The notes under the pieces: model-generated
The model's database searches: none
What the model was told of the DNA's origin: nothing
What the model saw: only the letters and a program-made list of their open reading frames with translations
Program-made: the position numbers and the translations under genes
Assembly: GCA_029239755.1 (NCBI GenBank)
Contig: JARBUI010000019.1
Coordinates: 20,633-84,632, forward strand
From: Clostridia bacterium
GTDB taxonomy: Bacteria > Bacillota > Clostridia > Lachnospirales > Cellulosilyticaceae
Reading direction: 5' to 3'
DNA: 64,000 bases
Shown: piece after piece, positions 26,486 through 36,406 of the stretch
Position numbering within the stretch: position 1 is the stretch's first letter
How the letters are laid out: every line of letters starts with the position of its first letter

Positions 26486-26710
26486 ATGTGCTTTATTAAT
26501 GAATATTAATAAATATGTCCCAAAATGCCGTTCCTGCAATTTTGACGCCCTAGCCGTACTAGGGGGGTGACCTTCCATCGAGGTTCTGCCTTCCACTGCC
26601 CAAAGGGAATTAGCTTGTGGCCTGACATTGCCTAATGCGAAATCGGTCTCCCAATCTTATGTTGTAGGTTCAAAATAACAGGTTTTCGTACACCTCAGGT
26701 TCTGTTTCGT
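26486..26710 (-). ncRNA. Candidate structured non-coding RNA, class not assigned
   Basis: A region of higher GC content than its surroundings without an ORF, transcribed on the minus strand from a near-consensus extended promoter (-10 at 26717-26722) to the terminator at 26451-26485. A 13-bp long-range helix pairs 26670-26682 with 26533-26545 with one U-U mismatch. Inside it are a GAGA-capped hairpin (AUUGG/CCGAU), a stem CCUAG/CUAGG, a CCC-UUU-GGG hairpin and a CCAC/GUGG pairing. It is not tmRNA, RNase P or signal recognition particle RNA by motif. 6S and raiA-type RNAs have suitable size and are possible. Confidence 0.6.
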
Positions 26711-26716
26711 ATTTTT

Positions 26717-26744
26717 ATTATATCACTTTTCACTTATTATGCAA
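26717..26744 (-). promoter_or_regulatory. Promoter of the candidate structured RNA
   Basis: On the minus strand TGATATAAT forms a perfect extended -10 (hexamer 26717-26722), with TTGCAT at 26739-26744 sixteen bases upstream as -35. A TTGACT also lies just upstream but at 21-base spacing. Confidence 0.6.
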
Positions 26745-26784
26745 GTCAAATCGTGAATTTTTTTGGTGAAAAATTATCCAAATG

Positions 26785-27399
26785 TTAGTTTGAACGACCT
26801 TTGATTCTTTTTAATCTAAAGAAATCTTCTCGTTCTTTTTCTTCTAATACTTCTTGAATATACTTAACCTGCTCCTTGTATTTTGGTATTTGAATATGCT
26901 GAAGAGCATTTGTCCTTTTTTGAGTTTTTTGTATTTCCCGAGCTAGTTTAAAAATGGAGTTATCAATCTCTGCCAGCTCATAAATCATATATTTTACTTC
27001 TCTAAACTTATGAGCAGCCTCATCCATTGCAGGATTACTATTGTGAAATCCATAGGTCGGCAGTACATCTTTTTCCTCATACTTAAGCATAGGTATGTCT
27101 ACCCCCATGACACTTTTAAGGAGTATTTCAAACTCTTCATCTTTTGGGATACTGTGAGCTATACTCTCAACATTCTTGATTCCCATTGTGATGTTCACTG
27201 TTTGAAGTGCTGCATAAGCCTCTTCAATCGTGTTATATATTCTGGACTGGATATCTTTTGCTTTATCTACTAAGTTCATCATTTCTTTAACCAGAACATT
27301 TCTTTTTTTATCTAAAAGTTCAAATCCCTTTTTAGATAAGTCTAATGATGCCTTTGCCTTTATGAGATTAGATTTAGTGGGTGCAATAAGTACCGCCAT
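26785..27399 (-). CDS. ntpD: V-type ATPase subunit D
   Basis: A 204-residue subunit D, the long coiled-coil rotor shaft that turns inside the A3B3 ring. The family pattern is clear: an N-terminal APTKSNLIKAKASLDLSKKGFELLDKKRNVLVKEM helix, then a globular middle and a C-terminal helix with REIQKTQKRTNALQHIQIPKYKEQVKYIQEVLEEKEREDFFRLKRIK. It is the last gene of the operon, starting five bases after subunit B ends. No strong terminator follows it; the candidate structured RNA begins some 75 bases downstream. Confidence 0.96.
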   Translation of the reverse strand: MAVLIAPTKSNLIKAKASLDLSKKGFELLDKKRNVLVKEMMNLVDKAKDIQSRIYNTIEEAYAALQTVNITMGIKNVESIAHSIPKDEEFEILLKSVMGVDIPMLKYEEKDVLPTYGFHNSNPAMDEAAHKFREVKYMIYELAEIDNSIFKLAREIQKTQKRTNALQHIQIPKYKEQVKYIQEVLEEKEREDFFRLKRIKGRSN

Positions 27400-27404
27400 A
27401 ATGA

Positions 27405-28787
27405 CTACTCCTTTTTACCTCTATAATACTTTTCAATCATTTCTGGTTTAAGACGATCAAGTTCCGTTTTAGGTAATATGGATAAGATCTTCCAGCCCAA
27501 ATTTAAGGTCTCAGAAATACTTCTGTTCTCTCCGCTCCCTTGTGCTACAAACTTTTCTTCAAATCTACGTCCAAACTTAAGATACAGCTTATCAATCTCT
27601 CCTAAATCATCTTCTCCAATAATTTGTGCAAGAGAGCGTACATCCTGAACTTTTGAATAGGAGGAGAAAATCTGGTTAGATAAATCCGCATGATCTTCCC
27701 TTGTGTAGTCGGCACCTATACCATCTTTCATAAGACGGGATAATGAAGGAAGTATAGCTATTGGAGGATAAATACCTTTTTGATTAAGTTCACGATTTAA
27801 AACAATCTGCCCTTCTGTAATAAACCCTGTAAGGTCAGGGATAGGATGGGTAATATCATCATTTGGCATTGTTAAAATAGGTATAAGGGTAATAGACCCT
27901 TCTTTACCTTCTATCATCCCTGCTCTTTCATAAATGGTTGAAAGATCGCTATATAAGTAACCTGGATAGCCTTTTCGTGAAGGTACTTCACCGCGGGTAG
28001 ATGACATTTCTCTTAACGCTTCACTATAGCTGGTCATATCTGTAAGGATAACAAGTACATGCATATCATGTTCAAACGCTAAGTATTCAGCAGCTGTCAG
28101 TGCACATCTCGGCGTTGATATTCTTTCAGTAATAGGATCATCTGCTAAGTTAAGATACATGACAACGTGATCTAGTACTCCTGCTGCTTCAAAACTACGC
28201 ATAAAGTAGCTTGCATCATCATGTCTTACTCCCATTGCTCCAAATACAACAGCAAAATTAGTACTGTTAGCCCCTTCAATCTTAGCCTGCTTAACAATTT
28301 GAACCGCAAGTTCATTATGGGCAATACCATTTCCTGAAAAGATAGGAAGTTTCTGCCCCCGAATAAGTGTCATAAGCGCATCAATTGCTGAAACCCCTGT
28401 TTGTATAAAGTTTCTTGGATATTTACGTGCAACAGGATTAATAGGCCGTCCATTAACATTATATTTATTCTGAGATATAACTTGATAAGCTCCATCAATA
28501 GGCGAACCAATACCATTAAATGTTCTTCCTAATATTTCTTTTGATAATGGGAGCTTAAGAGGTTCTCCCATAAACTTAACAGAAGCATTATGAGTAGAGA
28601 TTCCTGCAGTTCCCTCAAAAACTTGGACAACTACTTTATCTCCATCAATTTTAATGACTTTTCCTTTCCTTGTCTCACCATTCTCTATTTTAATCTCAAC
28701 CATCTCATCGTAGGCTACATCTTGGATATTGGAAAGGACAATGAGTGGTCCTTCTACTTTTTCTAACTTTAAGTATTCTTTTCTCAT
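27405..28787 (-). CDS. ntpB: V-type ATPase subunit B
   Basis: A 460-residue non-catalytic nucleotide-binding subunit that alternates with subunit A in the A3B3 headpiece. Visible motifs are [60 protein letters not shown] (a degenerate P-loop with no GKT), and [14 protein letters not shown]. Length is normal. It follows subunit A with a 20-base gap and precedes subunit D directly. Confidence 0.97.
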   Translation of the reverse strand: MRKEYLKLEKVEGPLIVLSNIQDVAYDEMVEIKIENGETRKGKVIKIDGDKVVVQVFEGTAGISTHNASVKFMGEPLKLPLSKEILGRTFNGIGSPIDGAYQVISQNKYNVNGRPINPVARKYPRNFIQTGVSAIDALMTLIRGQKLPIFSGNGIAHNELAVQIVKQAKIEGANSTNFAVVFGAMGVRHDDASYFMRSFEAAGVLDHVVMYLNLADDPITERISTPRCALTAAEYLAFEHDMHVLVILTDMTSYSEALREMSSTRGEVPSRKGYPGYLYSDLSTIYERAGMIEGKEGSITLIPILTMPNDDITHPIPDLTGFITEGQIVLNRELNQKGIYPPIAILPSLSRLMKDGIGADYTREDHADLSNQIFSSYSKVQDVRSLAQIIGEDDLGEIDKLYLKFGRRFEEKFVAQGSGENRSISETLNLGWKILSILPKTELDRLKPEMIEKYYRGKKE

Positions 28788-28807
28788 AGGATTACCTTTC
28801 CTTAATA

Positions 28808-30577
28808 TTATTGATATTTCTGCCTTAACTCTTTATAATCAGTTACTATTTTTTCACATAGTTTATCTAATAGTTCAATCTGATCATTTGGCACGTCATA
28901 TTTCATCTTAATAACATCCTCAAAAATCGGCTCTTTACGTATTGTAGAAATAGGAATGCCTATTTTAACACATTTAAGCGTGTTTTCATAAAGCGTATCA
29001 ATAACTATAAGCATTTTATGCTGTTTTTCTAAAGATACATACGTATCTTCCTTATGCAGAGCATTTTGCTGTAAGAATGCTTTCTTAATTGTTCTGGCAA
29101 TTTCTAATACAAGCGCTTGATCATTTGGAAGAACATCTTCTCCAACTAATTGAACAATTTCATTAAGCTTTTCTTCTTCTTGTAAGAGACGTATCATTTT
29201 TGCCCTTAGCTCTAACATGTCATCTGCAACATTCTCTTTATACCAATCTTCAAGCATGGTAACATAACCGCTGTAGCTGGTTAAATAATTAATAGCAGGA
29301 TAATGTCTCGCATAAGCAAGCTTTTTATCAAGAGCTAAAAAGGCGCTTACAAATCTTTTTGTATTTTCAGTTACTGGCTCTGAGAAGTCTCCTCCTGGAG
29401 GAGATACAGCTCCTATAATAGTAATAGATGCTTCTTCATCATTTAAGGTCTTAACGCAGCCTGCTCTTTCATAAAACTGTGCAAGCCTTGATGGTAGATA
29501 GGCTGGGAATCCTTCTTCTGCCGGCATTTCCTCAAGACGGCCTGATATTTCCCGAAGAGCTTCTGCCCATCTTGATGTAGAGTCTGCCATAATAGCTACG
29601 TCGTACCCCATATCTCTAAAGTATTCTGCCATAGTAATACCTGTATAAATACTTGCTTCACGGGCCGCAACAGGCATATTAGAAGTATTAGCAATTAAAA
29701 TCGTTCGTTCCATAAGTGGTCTGTTCGTTCTAGGGTCGATTAGGGCTGGAAATTCCTCAAGTACATTTGTCATCTCATTCCCACGTTCACCACAGCCTAT
29801 ATACACTATAATATCTGCATCACTCCACTTTGCCAGCTGATGCTGTGTTACAGTTTTACCTGTTCCAAACCCTCCCGGAAGTCCTACTGTCCCACCTTTA
29901 GCAAGGGGAAAAAAAGTATCAATAACTCTTTGTCCGGTAATAAGTGGTTTATAAATAGGGACTCTTTTACTTACAGGGCGTGGCCTCCTTACTGGCCACT
30001 TTTGCATCAAAGAAAGATTCATTTTCTCTCCATTTTCCATTTCAAGAACTGCGATCGTATCTTTTAGCTTATATTTGCCATCTGGCTTAACTTCTACTAT
30101 TTTACCTTTAATGCCTGGCGGAATCATAATTTTATGCATAATACTAAGTGTTTCCTGTACTGTTGCATACACTTGCCCCTGACCTAAACTATCGTCAAGC
30201 TTTACAGTAAGATGCACATCCCATTCTTTATCTTCGTCTATTGATAATAGACCTATTCCTTCTGGAATAAATATTTTAGATATTTCTTCTATCTTTTTAA
30301 GAGGTCTTTGAATACCGTCAAACATATTTCCAAGCATCCCAGGTCCTAATGTTAATGAAAGAGGCGCTCCTGTAGAACATATTCTTTCTCCTGCTCTCAA
30401 GCCTTCAGTTTCTTCGTAAACTTGAACTGTAGCCACTTCATCTTCAAGTGAAACCACTTCACCAATAAGCTGTCTTTCTCCTACAGTAACCATTTCATTT
30501 ACTTTAAACGCTGACATCTTCGTTCCTTTAACAACAGGCCCATTAATAAGCTCTACAACTCCGAAGTGATTATTCAA
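28808..30577 (-). CDS. ntpA: V-type ATPase catalytic subunit A
   Basis: The catalytic subunit, about 589 residues, which binds and hydrolyses (or makes) ATP. The P-loop GGFGTGKT near residue 235 and the catalytic GERGNEM are present, as are the long non-homologous region before them and the later [22 protein letters not shown]. No ATG is available at the start. I use the TTG at 30577, which leaves the usual short leader before [14 protein letters not shown] at 30589 or GTG at 30586 sit against the AGGGGAGG site and are less likely. The first codons lie just inside the 3' end of subunit E. Confidence 0.95.
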   Translation of the reverse strand: MNNHFGVVELINGPVVKGTKMSAFKVNEMVTVGERQLIGEVVSLEDEVATVQVYEETEGLRAGERICSTGAPLSLTLGPGMLGNMFDGIQRPLKKIEEISKIFIPEGIGLLSIDEDKEWDVHLTVKLDDSLGQGQVYATVQETLSIMHKIMIPPGIKGKIVEVKPDGKYKLKDTIAVLEMENGEKMNLSLMQKWPVRRPRPVSKRVPIYKPLITGQRVIDTFFPLAKGGTVGLPGGFGTGKTVTQHQLAKWSDADIIVYIGCGERGNEMTNVLEEFPALIDPRTNRPLMERTILIANTSNMPVAAREASIYTGITMAEYFRDMGYDVAIMADSTSRWAEALREISGRLEEMPAEEGFPAYLPSRLAQFYERAGCVKTLNDEEASITIIGAVSPPGGDFSEPVTENTKRFVSAFLALDKKLAYARHYPAINYLTSYSGYVTMLEDWYKENVADDMLELRAKMIRLLQEEEKLNEIVQLVGEDVLPNDQALVLEIARTIKKAFLQQNALHKEDTYVSLEKQHKMLIVIDTLYENTLKCVKIGIPISTIRKEPIFEDVIKMKYDVPNDQIELLDKLCEKIVTDYKELRQKYQ

Positions 30578-31211
30578 GTATCTCACCAACCTCCCCTATT
30601 GCTCCAAATACAGACTCAATAATATATCCTTTTGAGTCTTGAATTAAAGCAGCAATACTTGTGTCTATTCTCATATTTAGTTTAGGATCTTCAACAATAA
30701 TACCACCTAGTATACTGTCATCAGTTATTTGGAAACTCAGTTTTTCGCCATTTAGTCCTAAACTAATCAGTTTTTCCTTTACATATTCCTTATGATTATT
30801 ATAATCTAATTGTGTCATATAAATGATTAGATCATTTTCGTATCCATTTAAATCTTTAAATTGATTAAGATACTGACCTAAATACGCTTTATAAGCTTCA
30901 GTCTGAGTAAAGACTCTTATTTTTCTTTTTAAATTTTCTATGAATGTGGTAATATATCTTTCTTTTGCAAGCATCATTTCTCTCTTACTTGACATTTTAC
31001 CTTTACTGATAAGCTCAGTTTTTTTGGCTTCTGCGCGTTTTACAGCATTTTGGATAATAGTCTCAGCAGCTTTATCTGCACTTTTTTTATCTTTAAGAAT
31101 TTTCTGCTCGTATTCCTTGTCAAGCTCAATCATTTTATTATCAATTTCTTGTTTAATATCCTGATGTAAAAGTTTAGAAAACAAGGTAAGTTTTTGTTCG
31201 ATTGTAACCAT
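30570..31211 (-). CDS. ntpE: V-type ATPase subunit E
   Basis: A 213-residue peripheral-stalk subunit E: a long charged N-terminal helix (IDNKMIELDKEYEQKILKDKKSADKAAETIIQNAVKRAEAKKTELI) and a globular C-terminal domain with LGGIIVEDPKLNMRIDTSIAALI. It clamps the outside of the headpiece against rotation together with subunit G. I chose the ATG at 31211 behind GAGGTG; a longer reading would start inside that site. Its 3' end overlaps the start region of subunit A by a few bases. Confidence 0.93.
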   Translation of the reverse strand: MVTIEQKLTLFSKLLHQDIKQEIDNKMIELDKEYEQKILKDKKSADKAAETIIQNAVKRAEAKKTELISKGKMSSKREMMLAKERYITTFIENLKRKIRVFTQTEAYKAYLGQYLNQFKDLNGYENDLIIYMTQLDYNNHKEYVKEKLISLGLNGEKLSFQITDDSILGGIIVEDPKLNMRIDTSIAALIQDSKGYIIESVFGAIGEVGEILE

Positions 31212-31221
31212 CTCTATCACC

Positions 31222-31530
31222 TCATATACGAATGCCAACTGATTCTCTGATGTAACTTGTAATCACATCATATCCTCTAGCGGTACCATGTCTATCTGGA
31301 ATCTCAATTATTAGTGGTTTTTTTCGCTTTAGCTTATATTCCATTATTTCTTCTTTTGCTAAGTCTACTATTTTTTCTGTAAGTATAATAATACCTATCT
31401 CTGGGTCAATAACAGCTGCTTTCAGAAAATCTATGACTTCTTCTTTAGTATGCACTATGACCCCTTCAATACCTGCCAGTCTCATCCCTAGCCAAGTATC
31501 TCTATTATCGCTTATTATAAATGATTTCAT
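31222..31530 (-). CDS. ntpF: V-type ATPase subunit F
   Basis: A 102-residue subunit F of the central stalk: Rossmann-like fold with FIISDNRDTWLGMRLAGIEGVIV and IGIIILTEKIVDLAKEEI, ending in ESVGIRI. It binds subunit D and links the shaft to subunit C and the membrane ring. Naming varies: in the Enterococcus scheme this subunit is NtpG. It follows subunit K by 31 bases and precedes subunit E by ten. Confidence 0.93.
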   Translation of the reverse strand: MKSFIISDNRDTWLGMRLAGIEGVIVHTKEEVIDFLKAAVIDPEIGIIILTEKIVDLAKEEIMEYKLKRKKPLIIEIPDRHGTARGYDVITSYIRESVGIRI

Positions 31531-31561
31531 ATTAAACGCTCTTTTCTATAAATAATGCTTT

Positions 31562-31996
31562 CTATACAAATAGTATTAAGATAGAGATAATCATACCATA
31601 AATAGCAATACCTTCTGCCATACCAACAAATATAAGGGTCTTACCAAGTATAGTAGAATCTTCCGAAACAGCTCCAATAGCAGAAGAACCTACTGAGCCA
31701 ACCGCCATACCCGTTCCGATTGTTGCAAGTCCTGTACTCAAAGCAGCTGCTAAATATTTAAAACCTTCTCCTAAAGAAATCCCTGCTGCATTCGCTACGC
31801 TTGTGGTTTCTGCTGCAAATATTGGATTGATAAAACCTACTGCTCCAAAAGCAATAACTATTAAACTAAATAATGATAAAGAAGTAAACATAGCCGCTTT
31901 AATATTCCCTCGTTTGTTTGATCTCATCATTTTTACTCCTACTGAAACTGTTCCAACCGATATGATTATTGCTAAAAAAGTTATTAATTGTATCAT
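31562..31996 (-). CDS. ntpK: V-type ATPase subunit K (membrane rotor proteolipid)
   Basis: A 144-residue proteolipid with four hydrophobic helices (about 3-24, 36-58, 80-108, 119-143). The C-terminal hairpin is the standard one: GTGMAVGSVGSSAIGAVSED then IFVGMAEGIAIYG with the ion-carrying Glu128. The N-terminal hairpin lacks a second carboxylate. The glutamine of sodium-type rings is not seen in the partner helix, so proton translocation is somewhat more likely, but sequence alone does not settle it. Confidence 0.93.
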   Translation of the reverse strand: MIQLITFLAIIISVGTVSVGVKMMRSNKRGNIKAAMFTSLSLFSLIVIAFGAVGFINPIFAAETTSVANAAGISLGEGFKYLAAALSTGLATIGTGMAVGSVGSSAIGAVSEDSTILGKTLIFVGMAEGIAIYGMIISILILFV

Positions 31997-32033
31997 TGTA
32001 TTTTCATCCTCTCATTTTTTCAAGTCTAATTTT

Positions 32034-34007
32034 TTATTCTTGTATTTTAATTGGTTGATAAGGAGTTCCGTCTCCTTTAAAATACTTGCTGAACATTTCA
32101 TAATATTGAAGTCTTAAGCCCTGGATAAACACAACTAGTCCTTCAAGCGTAAGAATGAGCAGATTCCCAATTAATAGTATAAAAAATTTAAGTATGCTGT
32201 TCTCTGTCATTCTTGACATAACTAAAAAAGCTAAAAATAATCCTGCATGATTAAGTGCGAATGCACCTATACGGATAAAAGATATGCCATTGCTTAATGC
32301 ACTAAGTATTGTTTCTATTCCTTCAAAACCACTTTCTATATAGTAAGAAGTCTTATCTCCGTTTATAAGTGGTCTTTTCCCTTCTATCAAATGAGTTAAT
32401 GGCTCCTTAAATATCATAATAATTAAAGTAATGAGCATAATACTAATAGGCACTAGGGCTGGAATAGGTATTATTTTTACAATAGTTACCGCTGTCATAA
32501 TAAGTCCCATAAAAAACAAATAACCAACGATACCATTTTTTCCAAAGATACCTTCTTCAATATCACCTCTGCGAAGCGTATTGATAATGCCAATTATAAA
32601 ACATACGGTAAGCGTAACTACCCCAAATATTACCCCTGCTAATAAGATAGGCATAATATTAGTTGGATTTAGCGGACCTCCTTGTACTAAAGCTATTTCC
32701 TCAAGAATAGGAATATGCTCAATTCCAAAGATACTACCGTATACAAATCCAAATAAGATAGAACTCATTCCAAGACGAGTGAGTACCCCTCCTGCTATTT
32801 CATTCTTTTTATACATAAATAGCCCTGCTAAAAAATAAACAAGTCCTTGTCCTATATCCCCAAACATAATCCCAAACATGAGGCAAAAAGTAATGGTTAA
32901 GAATGGTGTGGGATCAATTTCATTATATGAAGGCAGTCCATATAGCTTAACAATGGTTTCAAATGGTTTGAAAAACCAGTTGTTTTTAAGAAGCGTAGGA
33001 GGCAAGAGCTGCCTTCCCGTTTCCTCCCTTGTCTTAAAAATAGCAACATACTTATCAGTAACATCTGCTACTATTTCTTCGAGTATTTCTTTGTCTTTTT
33101 TCCTTATCCAAGCATTCAGCATAAATACATTATTCCCGTGAATAATCTGCTCTTTAAGTTCAACTATTTTTTGCTCTAGTTTTATTCTTGTGTAGATTTT
33201 ATTTAAACGAAGAATTGTTTCTTCTTTATTTTCAATAACACTCTTTTCCAAATAGATTATTTCTTGTTTTAACTCAGAAATCTTTTCATTCACAGCTTTA
33301 CCAAGTTCCTCTTCGCTCCCTATTATCCCTTCCGGAATCAGAAGTTCGTGCCAATTCAATGATTTAAGAATTCTTTGAGTTTCTTCCTTAAACTCTTTTA
33401 AATAGAGAACAAGATAGATGTCTTCTCTTGAATCTTCAATATCCCCTACTTTGAAAACAACTGCACTGATATTTTCATAATTTCTCTTGATATGAAGTTT
33501 GTTGTCTCTTGACAGCATACCTATTTCATATTCAAAATAATTCAGCTGGGTAAGCGAATGAAAATCTATGGTTTTATGAATATATTTGATCTTTTCCTTG
33601 AAGGCTTCAAGTTCTCTTATACGTGCTCTTTTTTGCTTAATAATATCAATACTTGGTTCGATTTTATCTTTAACAAACTGCAAGTCATTAACTGCGTCAC
33701 TAGCTCCATAATATTTAATATTCGTTTTATCTAATTTAAGCATTATATCTAAATCTGATGCTACTTGCACTACGGTATTCTCAAGGACACTATATTTGCT
33801 TTCAATCTCTGAATAATTTTCCTGCTGTAATTCTTTACTGCTAGGTACTGCAATTTCATACTCATGAATCATATAGTTGTTATCATATTCATTGCTGTGC
33901 TCTAAATTTAAATGAACATTTTCATATAAAACTAATTGCTGTAATATGGCATGTTCTTCCTCTAGTGAGCCTACTAGATTCAGCAATAACATTTTTTCAA
34001 TAGCCAT
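32034..34007 (-). CDS. ntpI: V-type ATPase subunit I (stator a subunit)
   Basis: A 657-residue subunit I. Roughly the first 340 residues form the cytosolic arm with coiled-coil stretches (KQKRARIRELEAFKEKIKYI, EKISELKQEIIYLEKSVIENKEETI). The remaining 300 hold seven to eight transmembrane helices, including TPFLTITFCLMFGIMFGDIGQGL and the helix near the C-terminus with SFIRIGAFALNHAGLFLA, where the family's key Arg lies. It forms the ion half-channels against the K ring. Position in the operon (after C, before K) is conserved. Confidence 0.96.
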   Translation of the reverse strand: MAIEKMLLLNLVGSLEEEHAILQQLVLYENVHLNLEHSNEYDNNYMIHEYEIAVPSSKELQQENYSEIESKYSVLENTVVQVASDLDIMLKLDKTNIKYYGASDAVNDLQFVKDKIEPSIDIIKQKRARIRELEAFKEKIKYIHKTIDFHSLTQLNYFEYEIGMLSRDNKLHIKRNYENISAVVFKVGDIEDSREDIYLVLYLKEFKEETQRILKSLNWHELLIPEGIIGSEEELGKAVNEKISELKQEIIYLEKSVIENKEETILRLNKIYTRIKLEQKIVELKEQIIHGNNVFMLNAWIRKKDKEILEEIVADVTDKYVAIFKTREETGRQLLPPTLLKNNWFFKPFETIVKLYGLPSYNEIDPTPFLTITFCLMFGIMFGDIGQGLVYFLAGLFMYKKNEIAGGVLTRLGMSSILFGFVYGSIFGIEHIPILEEIALVQGGPLNPTNIMPILLAGVIFGVVTLTVCFIIGIINTLRRGDIEEGIFGKNGIVGYLFFMGLIMTAVTIVKIIPIPALVPISIMLITLIIMIFKEPLTHLIEGKRPLINGDKTSYYIESGFEGIETILSALSNGISFIRIGAFALNHAGLFLAFLVMSRMTENSILKFFILLIGNLLILTLEGLVVFIQGLRLQYYEMFSKYFKGDGTPYQPIKIQE

Positions 34008-34026
34008 GTATAGCTTCCTCCGCTCT

Positions 34027-35064
34027 TTATATAGTATGAACCAAATATTTCTTCAGCTCATTTTCCGACAAAGTATATCTTATCCCTTCTGTAAGTGCAA
34101 TCAAATCCTGCACTTCTATATAAAGTGTATATATATACGCTAAAGACGTGGCAATACTTTCCCCATTATCATTTAGTTTCATGATATACTGATAGATATG
34201 CTTATAAATGACACGATCTAAAAATGCATCATTTTCTTCCTCAAAGAGTGAGTACGAAAGATACTTTTTAGCAAGCTTTTTAAATTCCTCTAAATTTTTA
34301 ACATAACTTAAGTTCTTTAATTTTTGATAGGTAAGCTTATTCCCAAATGGCATACTATAGATAAGTATTTCTTCTGGAGAAATATCGTAGTACTTAATGG
34401 CTCTATAAATCCACTGCACATTAATAAAGTCTACTTGAGTACCAATCATTTTTCTTGCTATTTCTTTGTCCTTTGGAGAAAGGCCTTCTGCCTTTTCCAT
34501 AAGCTCCTTGTAAAACAATATATAGAGCTTCATTTCCATATGAAATTCTCTTTTTATCACATCTTCTTGTACCATCGTTTTGAGTGCATCATAGTATACT
34601 GTTCCCTTAAGGGCTTCAATAAACTGTACAACAGTTCTGCAGCCTAATAGTTTTGGATAAATAGATAATCCATACTTTGATGAGTGAGTAAAAAAACGTT
34701 CTATTTCATCAATATTTTCATTTCTTGAAATACTACGCAGCAGTAATTGTAAGTCATTTATTTCAGACTCCATCAAAAAAGTTTTGAAAAACTCTTTATA
34801 AGCTCCTGAAAAATAATGAAGCATACTTTCTATTTCTTTTACTATATAGCGTTCTAAAATAACTTCTAAATCAGTTCTATGAAGCTCATCTATTCTATGT
34901 TCATTTACAAGATTTTTATAACCTGGCCTTTTTTTCAGAAAATCTGTAACCTGCGAAACGGACTTAAGTTCTAAAACTTTTCCCCATTCTTTGTCTAATA
35001 GCAAATTTTTTCTTCTTGACTTTAATTTAGTATTAATCGTTCTATAAGCTGCAAAAGGGTTCAC
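34027..35064 (-). CDS. ntpC: V-type ATPase subunit C
   Basis: A 345-residue subunit C/d, the funnel-shaped adaptor that seats the central stalk on the K ring. It is helical, with AYRTINTKLKSRRKNLL near the start, ELQLLLRSISR-like stretches and a KKYLSYSLFEEENDAFLDRVIYKHIYQYI block. The start is a GTG at 35064, preceded by GGAGGG and one base after the stop of subunit G; a longer in-frame ORF of 364 residues would run through that gene. Length matches the family. Confidence 0.92.
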   Translation of the reverse strand: MNPFAAYRTINTKLKSRRKNLLLDKEWGKVLELKSVSQVTDFLKKRPGYKNLVNEHRIDELHRTDLEVILERYIVKEIESMLHYFSGAYKEFFKTFLMESEINDLQLLLRSISRNENIDEIERFFTHSSKYGLSIYPKLLGCRTVVQFIEALKGTVYYDALKTMVQEDVIKREFHMEMKLYILFYKELMEKAEGLSPKDKEIARKMIGTQVDFINVQWIYRAIKYYDISPEEILIYSMPFGNKLTYQKLKNLSYVKNLEEFKKLAKKYLSYSLFEEENDAFLDRVIYKHIYQYIMKLNDNGESIATSLAYIYTLYIEVQDLIALTEGIRYTLSENELKKYLVHTI

Positions 35065-35065
35065 T

Positions 35066-35383
35066 TTATCCCTCCACCATAAACAATTCGCTAAATATTT
35101 TATCCAGCAGCGCATCCTCAATTTGAAGGTAACGATTTTCTATAAGGAGTGCAGCCTGTTTACTTTTTTCCTCTTCAATTTTGTATTGTCCCATACCACT
35201 CTCTACAATTTGATTATAGAGTTCTTCTGCCCTTGCATTCGCTTTTTTAAGTACATCTTCTTTATATATTTTCATTTGTTCTTCATAATGTTCTCTTTTT
35301 AATCTAAGTGATTCTTCATTAGTATGTTTGGTATTTAGTGCAGTAGAATCAATTTGTATAATCTGTTTAATAATATCTTCCAT
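35066..35383 (-). CDS. V-type ATPase subunit G/H (peripheral stalk coiled coil)
   Basis: A 105-residue, highly charged and helical protein at the head of the V-ATPase operon. It is almost entirely coiled coil: HTNEESLRLKREHYEEQMKIYKEDVLKKANARAEELYNQIVESG. In this position of bacterial and archaeal V-ATPase operons such a gene encodes the peripheral stalk partner of subunit E (called G, H or, in Enterococcus, NtpF). Its stop is separated by one base from the GTG of subunit C, so the two are coupled. Confidence 0.85.
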   Translation of the reverse strand: MEDIIKQIIQIDSTALNTKHTNEESLRLKREHYEEQMKIYKEDVLKKANARAEELYNQIVESGMGQYKIEEEKSKQAALLIENRYLQIEDALLDKIFSELFMVEG

Positions 35384-35786
35384 AAAAGGCCCCCTAGATC
35401 AATGGTATTTTTTTATACATACTCATTCATTGAATAACTGTTTATATTTTATCACTTTCTTATAAAAAATAAAGTGTTATTTTACGTTTCTGTATAGTAT
35501 TCACTCTTCTATAAAAATATATCTTTTTCATTCAACATGTATATAATTTAATACTCCCTGTTATTCAACTATTAATATTATTAACAACCTCTTTTAAATT
35601 AATCCTATATAAATTAATAATATGAAATATTATTGTTAATTTTGTTTATAATAAGAGCTTTTTTTTGTTAGTTTTTTAATATAACTTGACGATTTCTGTA
35701 TATTTTTAATAATTGTTGCTTGTATAATATATAACCTATTTTATAAACTTAGAATAAATACTAAAATATTCTTATATCTTAAAATA
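35384..35786. other. AT-rich upstream region of the V-ATPase operon
   Basis: About 400 bases of more than 75 percent A+T with no credible ORF, repeat or RNA fold. It must hold the promoter of the V-ATPase operon, but no pair of hexamers with good spacing stands out. Confidence 0.45.
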
Positions 35787-35823
35787 ACAAAAAATCCTAT
35801 GTCATTTTATAGACATAAGATTT
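35787..35823 (-). terminator. Terminator of the 169-residue membrane protein gene
   Basis: Arms 35792-35803 and 35812-35823 form a 12-bp stem with one mismatch; the minus strand continues with six T residues. It lies 18 bases after the stop codon. Confidence 0.75.
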
Positions 35824-35840
35824 CTTATTAATATATTTTA

Positions 35841-36350
35841 TTATTTATCTTTAGTTAGATTCTGAATAACATTTTTAAATTGTTCTCTATTCTTCCCGAA
35901 GACCAATAACTTTGCATAATTATAACTATCAATCTCTTTGGTAAAAGTTATATCGTAGGAGGTAAAACCTTTTCTTTCTTTTAATTTAAAGGTCTCTATT
36001 TCTCCTTTTTCAAGCTCATATCCTGATAGGAGGATCTTTTCATTTTCATTAGAAAGGAGTATGTTTAAAACACTATTGATTATAGTAAAACCAATAACCA
36101 GTAATGTGATAAGGATGCTCGCTTTATTGATAGGTTTTCCTCCCTTTAACGCCGCTATGTTAATAAAGAGTGTCACCACGATACATATAAAACTTACTGT
36201 GGTAAAAAAATCTTTTTTAATGACCAGCAGCTTTATACTATCATTATTTTGCTTTTTAAATGCCTCTGTCTTAGTATTATTAATAACTCTAAGCATACAA
36301 ACGAGTATGTAAATAATGCCTATAAGATAGTATGACCATTTAATATCCAC
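35841..36350 (-). CDS. Membrane protein of unknown function
   Basis: A 169-residue protein with three predicted transmembrane helices (about 5-22, 49-67, 77-98) and a C-terminal soluble part of about 70 residues with alternating strands (LLSGYELEKGEIETFKLKERKGFTSYDITFTK). The topology resembles small clostridial proteins annotated with DUF5673-like domains, but I am not certain. The start is a GTG at 36350 behind AAAGGAG. It is monocistronic or follows the SEC-C protein gene, whose terminator lies before it. Confidence 0.7.
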   Translation of the reverse strand: MDIKWSYYLIGIIYILVCMLRVINNTKTEAFKKQNNDSIKLLVIKKDFFTTVSFICIVVTLFINIAALKGGKPINKASILITLLVIGFTIINSVLNILLSNENEKILLSGYELEKGEIETFKLKERKGFTSYDITFTKEIDSYNYAKLLVFGKNREQFKNVIQNLTKDK

Positions 36351-36379
36351 TTTTTTACTCCTTTCTTATATACATTTAA

Positions 36380-36406
36380 AAATAACTGCCAATTAAGCAG
36401 TTATTT
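36380..36406 (-). terminator. Terminator overlapping the end of the SEC-C gene
   Basis: Perfect 10-bp arms 36380-36389 and 36397-36406; the right arm includes the gene's stop codon. TTTTT follows on the minus strand. Confidence 0.75.
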
